A stretch of 20,363 bases of DNA from Bacillota bacterium (GTDB lineage: Bacteria > Bacillota_A > Clostridia > Peptostreptococcales > Anaerovoracaceae). Position 1 is the first letter of the stretch. Every line of letters starts with the position of its first letter. A program made the position numbers and the translations under genes. Location: the NCBI GenBank assembly GCA_017556895.1, contig JAFYLX010000137.1, positions 1-20,363 of the forward strand. Reading direction: 5' to 3'. Shown here piece after piece: positions 1-7,322 of the stretch. The notes below the pieces were generated by a model that did not search any database, was not told where the DNA came from, and worked only from the letters and a program-made list of their open reading frames with translations.

Positions 1-689
1 ATGACTACTTCTTAAAGACTTTAGAAGTTGCGGGATATGACTTGCTTCCTAAGTTTAATAAGTATACAGATAGTTACGAAGTTGTAGTTCCAAGTGATAC
101 TACAAAGGTAAGCATCAACGCTGTACCAAATAGCTCAACATCTAAAGTTAAGGGTGCAGGCAATGTTACGCTTACTGGAAATGTAACAAACATCAAGATT
201 ACGGTAACTGCATCCAGTGGAGCAACTAAGGATTACCACATTTCTGTTGCTAGACAGACTCTTGGTGCGGCTAAGGTAGAAAGCTCAGTTTACAAAGTTG
301 GTTCAAATATCACCGGAGTAGACTTTAATACATCTGTAAGCAAGTTTAAGTCAAACATCAAGGTAACAAGCGGATATACATTCAAAGTAATGGATAAGAA
401 CGGCAAAGAATTGACTTCCGGCAACGTAGGAACTAACTCAAAGGTTGTTGTTTACAACGGAAGCTCCGCCGTTAAGACTATCCCAATTGTTATCAAGGGC
501 GACAACAATGGAGACGGCAAGCTATCATCTGCAGACGTATTATTCGTTCAGCGTCATATCGTAAAGACTTATACTCTAAGTGGTTCTTACCTTGACGGTA
601 GCGATATCAATGGGGATGGAAAGATTAGTTCCGTTGACGTTCTGTTTATGCAGAGACACATTGTAGGAACATACACTATTAAGCAATAA
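1..689 (+). CDS. C-terminal part of a secreted cadherin-like/dockerin type I protein (5' end outside window)
   Basis: The frame is open from the left edge (first full codon at base 3), so only the last 228 residues are visible. Visible residues 1-84 look like a cadherin-like beta-sandwich (PF12733 type), with the typical SYEVVVPSDTTKVSI strand and a closing KDYHISVAR. Residues 85-165 form a second beta-rich segment of the kind often preceding dockerins in Clostridia. Residues 166-228 are a type I dockerin: two F-hand calcium loops, DNNGDGKLSSAD and DINGDGKISSVD, with Asp/Asn/Asp/Ser/Asp at positions 1, 3, 5, 9 and 12, each followed by a helix ending QRHIV. Dockerins bind cohesin domains outside the cell, and the next gene encodes a cohesin. 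No catalytic domain is visible; one could lie upstream. The family assignment is strong, the biological role unknown. Confidence 0.88.
   Translation, partial: DYFLKTLEVAGYDLLPKFNKYTDSYEVVVPSDTTKVSINAVPNSSTSKVKGAGNVTLTGNVTNIKITVTASSGATKDYHISVARQTLGAAKVESSVYKVGSNITGVDFNTSVSKFKSNIKVTSGYTFKVMDKNGKELTSGNVGTNSKVVVYNGSSAVKTIPIVIKGDNNGDGKLSSADVLFVQRHIVKTYTLSGSYLDGSDINGDGKISSVDVLFMQRHIVGTYTIKQ
498..686 (+). other. Dockerin type I domain (two F-hand repeats)
   Basis: This is the calcium-binding cohesin-recognition module at the extreme C-terminus. The two repeats are nearly symmetric: GKLSSADVLFVQRHIV and GKISSVDVLFMQRHIV. By homology, positions 10, 11, 17 and 18 of each repeat contact the cohesin; here they are S, A or V, Q and R. 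Symmetric repeats allow the dual binding mode known for type I dockerins. Confidence 0.9.
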
Positions 690-701
690 TTGGGGACTTG
701 T

Positions 702-2003
702 ATGAAAAAGAAATTAAGTGTTTTATTAATATTTGTAATGGTATTTACATTAGTGCTATCCAGTGCTACTGTAGCCTTCGGTGCAAGCGCTTCTTTGAGC
801 GTTTCCGGTGGTGGCTCATACACTAAGGGCAGCACAGTTAATGTAAAGTTTACATATTCAGGCTCATCTATAGGTGGTGGTACTGCCAGTGTTAGATATG
901 ATTCATCTGTACTTCAGTATGTTTCATGTTCAGGCGGTATAGCTCCAAACTCAGCATCTGGCGTATTTTCGGTACAGATGGGTGATGGTAATGACCATTC
1001 TTCAATTACAGTGTCATTAACTTTCAAGGCTATCGGTTCTGGAAGCACATCCGTATCAGTTAGTACAAGTGACTTAATCGACTATGATGGTAATACTCTA
1101 AATTTTCCATCATCAAGTACTACTGTTACAGTAACTAATCCGGCGCCTAGCGTTTCCAGCAATGCTAACTTATCAAGTCTTTATGCATCTGCAGGAAGTC
1201 TTTCACCGGCCTTTTCACCGGGAAGAACTTCCTATACTGTATATGCTGATGAAGACGAAACTGTTTGTCTGATTGATGCTGAAACTGAAGATCCTGATGC
1301 TACAATCGATGTTGCTGGTTCCAAGAATCTAATCATAGGTAGAAACGTTAGAAGCGTTATCGTAACTGCTCCAAACGGAAGCACTAAAACTTATACTATT
1401 ACTATTTATAGAGGCGAAGAATCTTCATCAGGAGAAGAAACTCCTGATCCTAATGAAGATGAAGATGGCGAAAAGCCTGAGCAAGAAAAGCCAAAGGAAG
1501 ATATCAAGGTTGAAATCGGTGATATTACATATGTCATCGAGGAAAACATCAAGTCAGAAGATGTTCCTGATGAATTCCGTTTAGTAGTTGGTAAATACGA
1601 CGGCAAGGATATTCCTTTAATCAAGGACAATAATTTAAAGTATACAATGGCACTTCTAATCAACCAGGAATCCGGAGATTATAAGTGGTTCTTCTATGAT
1701 GAAGAAGCGGGTACTTTCAGCGAAACAAAAACTTTTGCTACTGATGAGGTTATGGATTACGTGAAGCTGTCAGCTAACGGAACTGGTGAAGACGGAAATG
1801 AAGTTGATAATAATCTCATTATGTTACTTGCCGCTTTCGGCGGAACTCTATTAATTCTGATTCTTATCGTTCTTGTTCTTCAGGTTAAAATCCTTAAGAA
1901 TAGGAAAAAGAAGGCACCTAAAAGAGGTAAGAGAACTGCAGCTGAGATAGAAGCTTTGGAGTCTGTTGAGGACGAGGAAGTAGTTGAAACTGACAAAAAC
2001 TAA
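702..2003 (+). CDS. Membrane-anchored cohesin / cadherin-like surface protein
   Basis: A 433-residue protein. Residues 1-28 are a signal peptide (MKKK, hydrophobic core, cleavage near AFG-A). Residues 30-146 resemble a cohesin domain (PF00963): VNVKFTYSG near the start, a VRYDSSVLQYVS strand and an ITVSLTFKAIGSG segment. Residues 155-237 are a cadherin-like beta-sandwich (AFSPGRTSYTVYADEDE to TKTYTITIYR). An acidic linker (238-267) and a membrane-proximal domain of unknown function (268-356) follow. One transmembrane helix spans about 370-397, then a basic and finally acidic cytoplasmic tail. There is no LPXTG signal, so anchoring is by the membrane helix. I chose ATG 702 over the in-frame TTG at 690 because it starts the signal peptide and has a GGGG stretch 6 bases upstream. 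It lies 12 bases after the dockerin gene, so they are probably co-transcribed, and it likely receives that dockerin. Confidence 0.85.
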   Translation: MKKKLSVLLIFVMVFTLVLSSATVAFGASASLSVSGGGSYTKGSTVNVKFTYSGSSIGGGTASVRYDSSVLQYVSCSGGIAPNSASGVFSVQMGDGNDHSSITVSLTFKAIGSGSTSVSVSTSDLIDYDGNTLNFPSSSTTVTVTNPAPSVSSNANLSSLYASAGSLSPAFSPGRTSYTVYADEDETVCLIDAETEDPDATIDVAGSKNLIIGRNVRSVIVTAPNGSTKTYTITIYRGEESSSGEETPDPNEDEDGEKPEQEKPKEDIKVEIGDITYVIEENIKSEDVPDEFRLVVGKYDGKDIPLIKDNNLKYTMALLINQESGDYKWFFYDEEAGTFSETKTFATDEVMDYVKLSANGTGEDGNEVDNNLIMLLAAFGGTLLILILIVLVLQVKILKNRKKKAPKRGKRTAAEIEALESVEDEEVVETDKN

Positions 2004-2014
2004 AAATAAAAAAT

Positions 2015-2056
2015 AGCACCTTAAGTTAGCGAATAACTAACCTAAGGTGCTTTTTG
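2015..2056. terminator. Bidirectional hairpin terminator between convergent genes
   Basis: A 15-base stem (2015-2029 with 2037-2051, one A.C mismatch on the plus strand, a G.U pair on the minus strand) encloses a 7-base loop. It is followed by TTTTTG on the plus strand and by a T-rich run on the minus strand (complement of 2002-2014). It can therefore end both the cohesin gene and the convergent radical SAM gene, whose stop codon is at 2058-2060. Confidence 0.88.
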
Positions 2057-2057
2057 T

Positions 2058-2993
2058 TTAAATGTTTGCTATGTACTTCTTCCCCTGCCATGTGTTGCGG
2101 AGGTTGAGTTCTTGGTCGATTCTGTTTAGAATCGTTCTCTTGTTGAAGCTCCAAGGTGGGCTTATCAGTATTGGTCTTGGGGCATCTCCTGTTAGTCTGT
2201 GGATTGTGACTGTCGGAGGGATGATTTCGAGGCATCTAACTACAAGGTCTACATAATCGTCCAGCGCATTAAATGGCTGGTAGTCTCCGTGTGTCTTTTC
2301 CATTGCGGAACCCTTGACGATGTTTAGAAGATGGAGTTTCATCCCGAATAGGTTAGGGATGGATGACACATACTTGACTGATTCCATCATCATTTCTTCT
2401 GTTTCGCCTGGCAAGCCTAAAATTAGGTGAACCACAAACTTTATATTTCTCTTATTTAGCTCGCTAGCAGCTTTCTCAAATGTTGCAAGGTCGTAGCAAC
2501 GATTGAAGGCTCTTGCTGTTTCATCGTGAATCGTCTGAAGTCCGATTTCTAGCCACAGTGAGTGGGTTTCGTTGATCTCTGATAACAAGTCTAAAACATC
2601 ATCGTCTAGACAGTCCGGTCTAGTTCCGATTACAAGTCCTTCGATTTTAGGATTTTCTAAAATTGCATAGTATTTTTCGCGAAGTTCTGATGCCGGAGCA
2701 TAAGTATTAGTATGGTTCTGGAAGTATCCAAGGTACTTGGCGTTAGGCCATTTATCTGATAGTAGTTTAATCTGGTCTTCGATGTTAGAAGCAAACTCTC
2801 CGCTGCCGGAATCGGAGCAAAAAGTGCAGCCACCATAGCCCTTAGAACCGTCTCTGTTAGGGCATGTGAAACCACCATCAATTGCTAATTTTATTGTCTT
2901 TTTACCAAAGGTTTCCTTTAACCAAGCACTGGCTTGATAGAACCTTTTTTCGCCGAAAAATGCGGGTTTTTCAAGGTTAAAATTTTCTTTCAT
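2058..2993 (-). CDS. TIGR01212 (YhcC-type) radical SAM protein
   Basis: A 311-residue protein matching the YhcC/TIGR01212 radical SAM family, whose substrate is not firmly established. It carries the family motif CPNRDGSKGYGGCTFC, with cluster cysteines at 44, 56 and 59 (C-x11-C-x2-C spacing, related to Elp3-type enzymes rather than CxxxCxxC). Further conserved segments are GTRPDCLDDDVLDLL, WLEIGLQTIHDETARAFNR and LILGLPGETEEMM. The family is expected to bind a [4Fe-4S] cluster and cleave S-adenosylmethionine in the cytoplasm. The ATG start is preceded by AAGGA about 11 bases upstream on the minus strand. It is transcribed alone, convergent with the cohesin gene and divergent from queH. Family assignment is secure; reaction unknown. 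Confidence 0.9.
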   Translation of the reverse strand: MKENFNLEKPAFFGEKRFYQASAWLKETFGKKTIKLAIDGGFTCPNRDGSKGYGGCTFCSDSGSGEFASNIEDQIKLLSDKWPNAKYLGYFQNHTNTYAPASELREKYYAILENPKIEGLVIGTRPDCLDDDVLDLLSEINETHSLWLEIGLQTIHDETARAFNRCYDLATFEKAASELNKRNIKFVVHLILGLPGETEEMMMESVKYVSSIPNLFGMKLHLLNIVKGSAMEKTHGDYQPFNALDDYVDLVVRCLEIIPPTVTIHRLTGDAPRPILISPPWSFNKRTILNRIDQELNLRNTWQGKKYIANI

Positions 2994-3007
2994 ATTATGT
3001 TAAATCC

Positions 3008-3041
3008 TTTAATTTATTAAGTCTCTATGATATAATATAAT
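3008..3041 (+). promoter_or_regulatory. Candidate promoter for the queH-asnA-priA... operon
   Basis: Two overlapping TATAAT boxes lie at 3031-3036 and 3036-3041. The matching -35 positions are weak (TTTAAT at 3008-3013 or TTTATT at 3013-3018). A start near 3043-3048 gives a leader of about 50 bases before ATG 3097, and it would exclude the upstream in-frame ATG at 3040 as translation start. Confidence 0.5.
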
Positions 3042-3068
3042 GATATCAAATTGGGACTTTTTAGACAA
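3040..3068 (-). promoter_or_regulatory. Candidate promoter for the radical SAM gene
   Basis: On the minus strand TTGTCT (3063-3068) lies 17 bases from TATCAT (3040-3045), matching the vegetative -35 (4 of 6) and -10 (5 of 6). Transcription would start near 3033, about 40 bases before the ATG. It overlaps the divergent queH promoter region. Confidence 0.55.
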
Positions 3069-3096
3069 GTCCGTTAATAAGGAAAGAAGAAATAGA

Positions 3097-3762
3097 ATGG
3101 AAAAAAAATCATATGAAGCTCAGCAGATTTGTGAGAAAAATAGTGACACAGACACTGTTTTAGAAAATGCTGTTGCTGTAGAGAAAACTAAAAATAGGCT
3201 TCTTTTGCATTCTTGTTGTGGTCCTTGTAGCACTGCGTGCATCGAAAGGGTATTGCCTGATTACAAGGTTTCAATATTTTTCTATAACCCTTGTATAACG
3301 GATGCAGAAGAGTACGAAAAGAGAAAGGCTGCTCAAATTAAGTTTTTAAATTCTTTTAATGAGAACCTTCCTGAGGAAGATAAAGTAGAATTTATCGAGG
3401 GCGAGTATTTGCCTGAAGAATACTTAGAAATTGCTGCAGAGTATGCTGATGAGCCAGAGGGCGGCAAGCGTTGTACAGAGTGCTTCAAGCTAAGACTTGA
3501 GAGAACTGCACAGGCAGCACTAAGAATGGGATATAATATTTTCGGAACGACATTAACAGTGAGTCCACATAAGAATTACAATTTAATTTCCGCAATAGGA
3601 TGCGAACTTGGGACTAAATATAATTTGGAGTTTTTAGATATTGACTTCAAGAAAAAAGCGGGTTTCCAAAGAAGCATACAGCTGTCTAAAGAATACGAAC
3701 TATATAGACAAAACTACTGCGGATGCGAATTTTCAAAATACTTTCTAGAGGAGAAAAAATAA
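3097..3762 (+). CDS. queH: Epoxyqueuosine reductase QueH
   Basis: A 221-residue protein of the QueH (formerly DUF208) family, which reduces epoxyqueuosine to queuosine in tRNA as a non-homologous replacement of the cobalamin-dependent QueG. Visible signatures are HSCCGPCSTAC (Cys40, 41, 44), FFYNPCITDAEEY, KRCTECFKLRLERTA (Cys126, 129), TLTVSPHKN, and a C-terminal NYCGCEFS (Cys208, 210). The CC pair and CxxC are the expected iron-sulfur ligands. I start at ATG 3097 (GAAGA 6 bases upstream, AAGGA farther) rather than 3040, because the latter lies inside the likely promoter. About 33 residues still precede the conserved LLLHSCC, longer than many homologs, so a later start cannot be excluded. 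No other queuosine gene is visible. AsnA begins 1 base after its stop. Confidence 0.9.
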   Translation: MEKKSYEAQQICEKNSDTDTVLENAVAVEKTKNRLLLHSCCGPCSTACIERVLPDYKVSIFFYNPCITDAEEYEKRKAAQIKFLNSFNENLPEEDKVEFIEGEYLPEEYLEIAAEYADEPEGGKRCTECFKLRLERTAQAALRMGYNIFGTTLTVSPHKNYNLISAIGCELGTKYNLEFLDIDFKKKAGFQRSIQLSKEYELYRQNYCGCEFSKYFLEEKK

Positions 3763-3763
3763 A

Positions 3764-4774
3764 ATGGAGAACTTAATTTTACCTAAAGATTACGATGCCG
3801 TGATCGACTTAATGGAAAGCCAGAGAGCAATCAAGAAAATCAAAGACTATTTCCAGCAGGAATTAGCATACGGACTAAATTTACGCCGTGTATCTGCGCC
3901 TTTATTCGTAGACCCGCAGACTGGTCTTAACGACAACTTAAACGGTGTAGAAAGAAGAGTTACATTCACTCTAAAGGGAATCAATGAATTAGAGGTTGAA
4001 GTAGTTCAGTCCCTTGCTAAATGGAAGAGAATGGCTCTTGGCAGATACGGAATCGAACCGGGACATGGTATTTATACAGACATGAACGCTATAAGAAGAG
4101 ATGAAGATTTAGACAACCTTCATTCCGTTTATGTTGACCAGTGGGACTGGGAAAAGGTTATCACTAAAGAACAGAGAACAGAAGAGTACCTTAGAGAAGT
4201 TGTAACTACAATCTACAACGCTGTTAAGAACTTAGGCGACTATGTAAATAGATTATACAGAGGCATCCAGACTGAACTTCCTAACGAAATCTTCTTCGTT
4301 ACTACTCAGGAGTTAGAAGACATGTACCCTGATTTAACTGGTAAAGAAAGAGAAGACGCAATCACTAAGGAAAAGGGTGCGGTATTCATTATGAAAATCG
4401 GTGGCAAACTTGCTTCCGGCGAAAAGCACGATGGTCGTTCCCCAGACTACGATGACTGGGAATTAAACGGTGACATCATCCTTTGGAACGAAATTCTTGA
4501 TAGATCCTTCGAAATTTCTTCCATGGGTATCAGAGTAGACGCAGATGCTATGATGAGACAGCTTAAGGAAGCTGGCTGCGAAGATAGAGCAGAGCTTACT
4601 TACCAGAAGGCTGTATTAGAAGATAGACTACCATACACAATCGGTGGTGGTATTGGACAGAGCAGACTATGTATGTTCTTCCTAAGAAAGGCACATATCG
4701 GTGAAGTTCAGGCTTCCGTATGGCCAGATGAAATGATTGAAATCTGCGAACAGAACAATATTCACTTACTATAA
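3764..4774 (+). CDS. asnA: Aspartate--ammonia ligase (asparagine synthetase A)
   Basis: A 336-residue, full-length AsnA, the ammonia-dependent, ATP-driven enzyme making asparagine from aspartate via an aspartyl-AMP intermediate. It is structurally a class II aminoacyl-tRNA synthetase-like fold. Recognisable segments are SAPLFVDPQTGLNDNLNG near the N-terminus, VVQSLAKWKRMALGRY, GHGIYTDMNAIRRDED, HSVYVDQWDWEKVI, DGRSPDYDDWELNGDI, and the C-terminal TIGGGIGQSRLCMFFL motif. The start follows queH by one base, with AGAGGAG 10 bases upstream, so the two are translationally linked. It acts as a cytoplasmic dimer in the family. No sign of truncation. Confidence 0.96.
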   Translation: MENLILPKDYDAVIDLMESQRAIKKIKDYFQQELAYGLNLRRVSAPLFVDPQTGLNDNLNGVERRVTFTLKGINELEVEVVQSLAKWKRMALGRYGIEPGHGIYTDMNAIRRDEDLDNLHSVYVDQWDWEKVITKEQRTEEYLREVVTTIYNAVKNLGDYVNRLYRGIQTELPNEIFFVTTQELEDMYPDLTGKEREDAITKEKGAVFIMKIGGKLASGEKHDGRSPDYDDWELNGDIILWNEILDRSFEISSMGIRVDADAMMRQLKEAGCEDRAELTYQKAVLEDRLPYTIGGGIGQSRLCMFFLRKAHIGEVQASVWPDEMIEICEQNNIHLL

Positions 4775-4782
4775 GGGAGATT

Positions 4783-6792
4783 ATGAAGTACATCAATGTA
4801 GTTGTTGACAACAAGAGCAAATATACCGACGGCTTTTATACATATAGAGCCTCTGACGATGTCAAGGTGGGCGATTTGGTCATCCTTCCTTTTGGAACTA
4901 GTAACAAGGAAAAGACAGGCATCGTGTGTGGCTATACTGAGACTCTTGACTTTGACGAGGATAAGGTCAAAGACATCATTGGTGTTAAAGAAGAATCTTT
5001 TCTTTCCGCGGAAATAATCAAGACGGCCCTTTGGATGAAACAAAGATACGGCATCAAGTACTACGATGCCCTAAGATGCTTCATTGCAAATGGAAAGCCC
5101 CCAAAAGAGGGTAAAGAAAAGGAGCCATATAAGAATATTAAGGGTAAGTACAACAAACCGGATGCGCTTACGAAGGAGCAGCAGGTTGCCGTAGATGAAA
5201 TTACTAGGGCGATAGACAAAAATCTCCAGGCTAATTTCTTAGTCCACGGGGTAACATCTAGTGGTAAGACTGAGGTGTATATGGAAATCATCCAGAAGAC
5301 CATAGATCTTGGAAAGACTGCTATAATGCTGGTTCCTGAAATTTCCCTTACTAAACAGGTCATCGAGGTTTTTGTAGGCAAGTTCGGCAAGGAAAGAATT
5401 GCCGTAATGCACAGCAAGCTTACTCCGAGAGAGAGATTTGACGAGTGGAAACGAATCAAGGATGGCAAGGCAGATATCGTAATCGGTGCTAGACTGGGCG
5501 TTTTTGCGCCTCTAAAAAATATCGGCCTCATTATCATGGATGAGGAACACGAGTCCAGTTACAAGGCAGATATGACGCCTAAATACGAGACTGTAGACAT
5601 AGCTCTCAAAAGGCTTGGTCACTACAGCGGTGTGCTTGTTCTTGGTAGTGCGACACCATCAATCGTCTCATATTCAAGAACTAAACAAGGAATCTATAAG
5701 TTAATAACACTTAAAGAGAGATATAATAAGACACCACTTCCTGAGGTTGAAATCGTCGATATGAGAGAAGAACTCAAGGAAGGCAATATGACAATATTTA
5801 GCCGCAAGCTATATAATCAGATGGCTACTGAACTAAAAGAAGGAAGACAGGTAATCTTACTTCAAAACAGAAGAGGTTATTCTAACTTCGTTTCCTGCAG
5901 AGAGTGCGGCAAGGTTATGAAGTGTCCTGAATGTGGTATTTCACTCACTTACCACAAATCCAAGGAAAAGCTGATGTGTCATTACTGCGGTAGAACTTAT
6001 CCTGTTCCTAAAGAATGCCCTGAATGTAACAGCCGTTATATCAAGCATTTTGGAATAGGAACGGAGCAGGTGGAAGAGGCTGTTAAGGAACATTTTCCGG
6101 ATGTCACGGTGGATAGGCTGGATATCGATGCACTAAAGACTAGAAAGGACCTTGATAGAATACTGGGGGACTTTGCATCTGGCAAGACTAGGGTTTTGAT
6201 AGGAACTCAGCTGGTAGCCAAGGGATTAGACTTCGATAACGTAGGTTTAGTAGGAATTATCGCGGCAGACGTAGGGCTAAACATTCCGGATTACAGATCT
6301 AGTGAAAGGACTTTCCAGCTTATAACTCAAGCTTCCGGAAGAGCCGGTAGAGGCGACAGACAGGGCAAGGTTATAATTCAGTCCTATGAACCTGACAACT
6401 ATGCAATTACAAAAGCCGCAATGCATAATTACGAGGGCTTTTTCGAAGACGAAATTAGGTTGAGAGAGTTTATGAATTATCCGCCTTTTTCGGACTTAAT
6501 AATGGTGAACTTTACATCAGAAGACGAAAATCTAGCAATAGATTGCAGCAAAAGATGTAAATTATATATGGAAAGAACTCTAGGAGATGAAATCGCAAAG
6601 CAGATTTTGCAGCCTAGGATTTCCCAAAACTTCAAGGGCAAAGACGCATACAGATACCATTTGTTCATCAAATGCCCTAAAGGAGAAAGAAACAAATATG
6701 TCTATTATCTAGACAGTTTTAACAACATTTTAGTAAAAGAACGTATTGATTGTAATATGGATTTAGACATAAATCCTTATAGCACTTTTTAA
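4783..6792 (+). CDS. priA: Primosomal protein N' (replication restart helicase PriA)
   Basis: A 669-residue superfamily 2 DNA helicase, somewhat shorter than the common 730-800. The N-terminal about 105 residues are the 3'-end-binding domain. The helicase core has a Walker A GVTSSGKT (156-163, with SS where TGSGKT is more usual) and a DEEH box (253-256). Eight cysteines form the two zinc sites (372, 375, 381, 384, 399, 402, 412, 415). Motifs V and VI are visible as GTQLVAKGLDF and ASGRAGRGDR. PriA recognises stalled forks and reloads the replisome. AAGGGAG precedes the ATG, which is 8 bases after asnA. PriA followed by def and fmt is the conserved Firmicutes order. Confidence 0.97.
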   Translation: MKYINVVVDNKSKYTDGFYTYRASDDVKVGDLVILPFGTSNKEKTGIVCGYTETLDFDEDKVKDIIGVKEESFLSAEIIKTALWMKQRYGIKYYDALRCFIANGKPPKEGKEKEPYKNIKGKYNKPDALTKEQQVAVDEITRAIDKNLQANFLVHGVTSSGKTEVYMEIIQKTIDLGKTAIMLVPEISLTKQVIEVFVGKFGKERIAVMHSKLTPRERFDEWKRIKDGKADIVIGARLGVFAPLKNIGLIIMDEEHESSYKADMTPKYETVDIALKRLGHYSGVLVLGSATPSIVSYSRTKQGIYKLITLKERYNKTPLPEVEIVDMREELKEGNMTIFSRKLYNQMATELKEGRQVILLQNRRGYSNFVSCRECGKVMKCPECGISLTYHKSKEKLMCHYCGRTYPVPKECPECNSRYIKHFGIGTEQVEEAVKEHFPDVTVDRLDIDALKTRKDLDRILGDFASGKTRVLIGTQLVAKGLDFDNVGLVGIIAADVGLNIPDYRSSERTFQLITQASGRAGRGDRQGKVIIQSYEPDNYAITKAAMHNYEGFFEDEIRLREFMNYPPFSDLIMVNFTSEDENLAIDCSKRCKLYMERTLGDEIAKQILQPRISQNFKGKDAYRYHLFIKCPKGERNKYVYYLDSFNNILVKERIDCNMDLDINPYSTF

Positions 6793-6809
6793 TTGACGGA
6801 GGTAATAAG

Positions 6810-7292
6810 ATGGCTTTAAGAAATATCGTAGTAGAAGGCGACGAAATTTTAAGAAAAAAATGTAGAGAAGTTGGTGAAATCACTGACAGAATTAAAGAAA
6901 CTCTAGGAGATATGCTTGAAACAATGAGAGAAGAAATGGGTGTTGGTATTGCTGCACCTCAGGTTGGCGTAATGAGAAGAATGTTTATCGCAGAACCTGA
7001 ACCGGGCAGAGTATATATCATGATTAACCCAGTAATTCTTGAACAGTCCGGAAGCCAGCTTGACGACGAAGGTTGCCTAAGCGTACCTGGTAAGATTGGT
7101 ACTGTTGAAAGACCTTATTACATCAAGATTGAAGCTTTAGACATCGATGGCAAGAAACATGTATACGAATTCGACGATTTCGATGCAAGAGTTATGTGCC
7201 ACGAATATGATCACTTAGACGGTATTCTATATATTGACAAGGCATTAAACTTAAGAAATGCTGATGAAGAATACTACGAAGTGGAAGAATAA
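6810..7292 (+). CDS. def: Peptide deformylase
   Basis: A 160-residue metalloenzyme that removes the formyl group from N-terminal formyl-methionine of nascent proteins. All three family motifs are intact: GVGIAAPQVG (Gln51), EGCLS (metal ligand Cys89), and HEYDH (metal ligands His131 and His135, catalytic Glu132). The length is typical. The start has a strong GGAGGT about 8 bases upstream and lies 17 bases after priA. The gene for the opposing formyltransferase, fmt, follows, so the formylation cycle is encoded together. Confidence 0.97.
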   Translation: MALRNIVVEGDEILRKKCREVGEITDRIKETLGDMLETMREEMGVGIAAPQVGVMRRMFIAEPEPGRVYIMINPVILEQSGSQLDDEGCLSVPGKIGTVERPYYIKIEALDIDGKKHVYEFDDFDARVMCHEYDHLDGILYIDKALNLRNADEEYYEVEE

Positions 7293-7322
7293 TTAACGAA
7301 GGTTAGATAGAGGAGACATTTA

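Noticed and set aside
690..701. In-frame TTG start for the cohesin gene immediately after the dockerin stop
   Set aside because: It would add four residues (MGTC) before a clean signal peptide and leaves the upstream stop with no space for ribosome binding. A lipobox was considered because of the Cys, but the hydrophobic core follows rather than precedes it.
3040..3096. An upstream ATG extending queH by 19 residues
   Set aside because: It falls on the second -10 box of the likely promoter, has no ribosome binding site, and the extension does not resemble the family.
5247..5276. PriA Walker A with SS instead of the usual GS
   Set aside because: The Gly, Lys and Thr essential for nucleotide binding are intact (GVTSSGKT), so this looks like harmless variation and not loss of function.
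5061..5537. A 158-residue minus-strand frame within priA
   Set aside because: It lies opposite conserved helicase motifs of priA, and its composition is that expected of a complementary strand.
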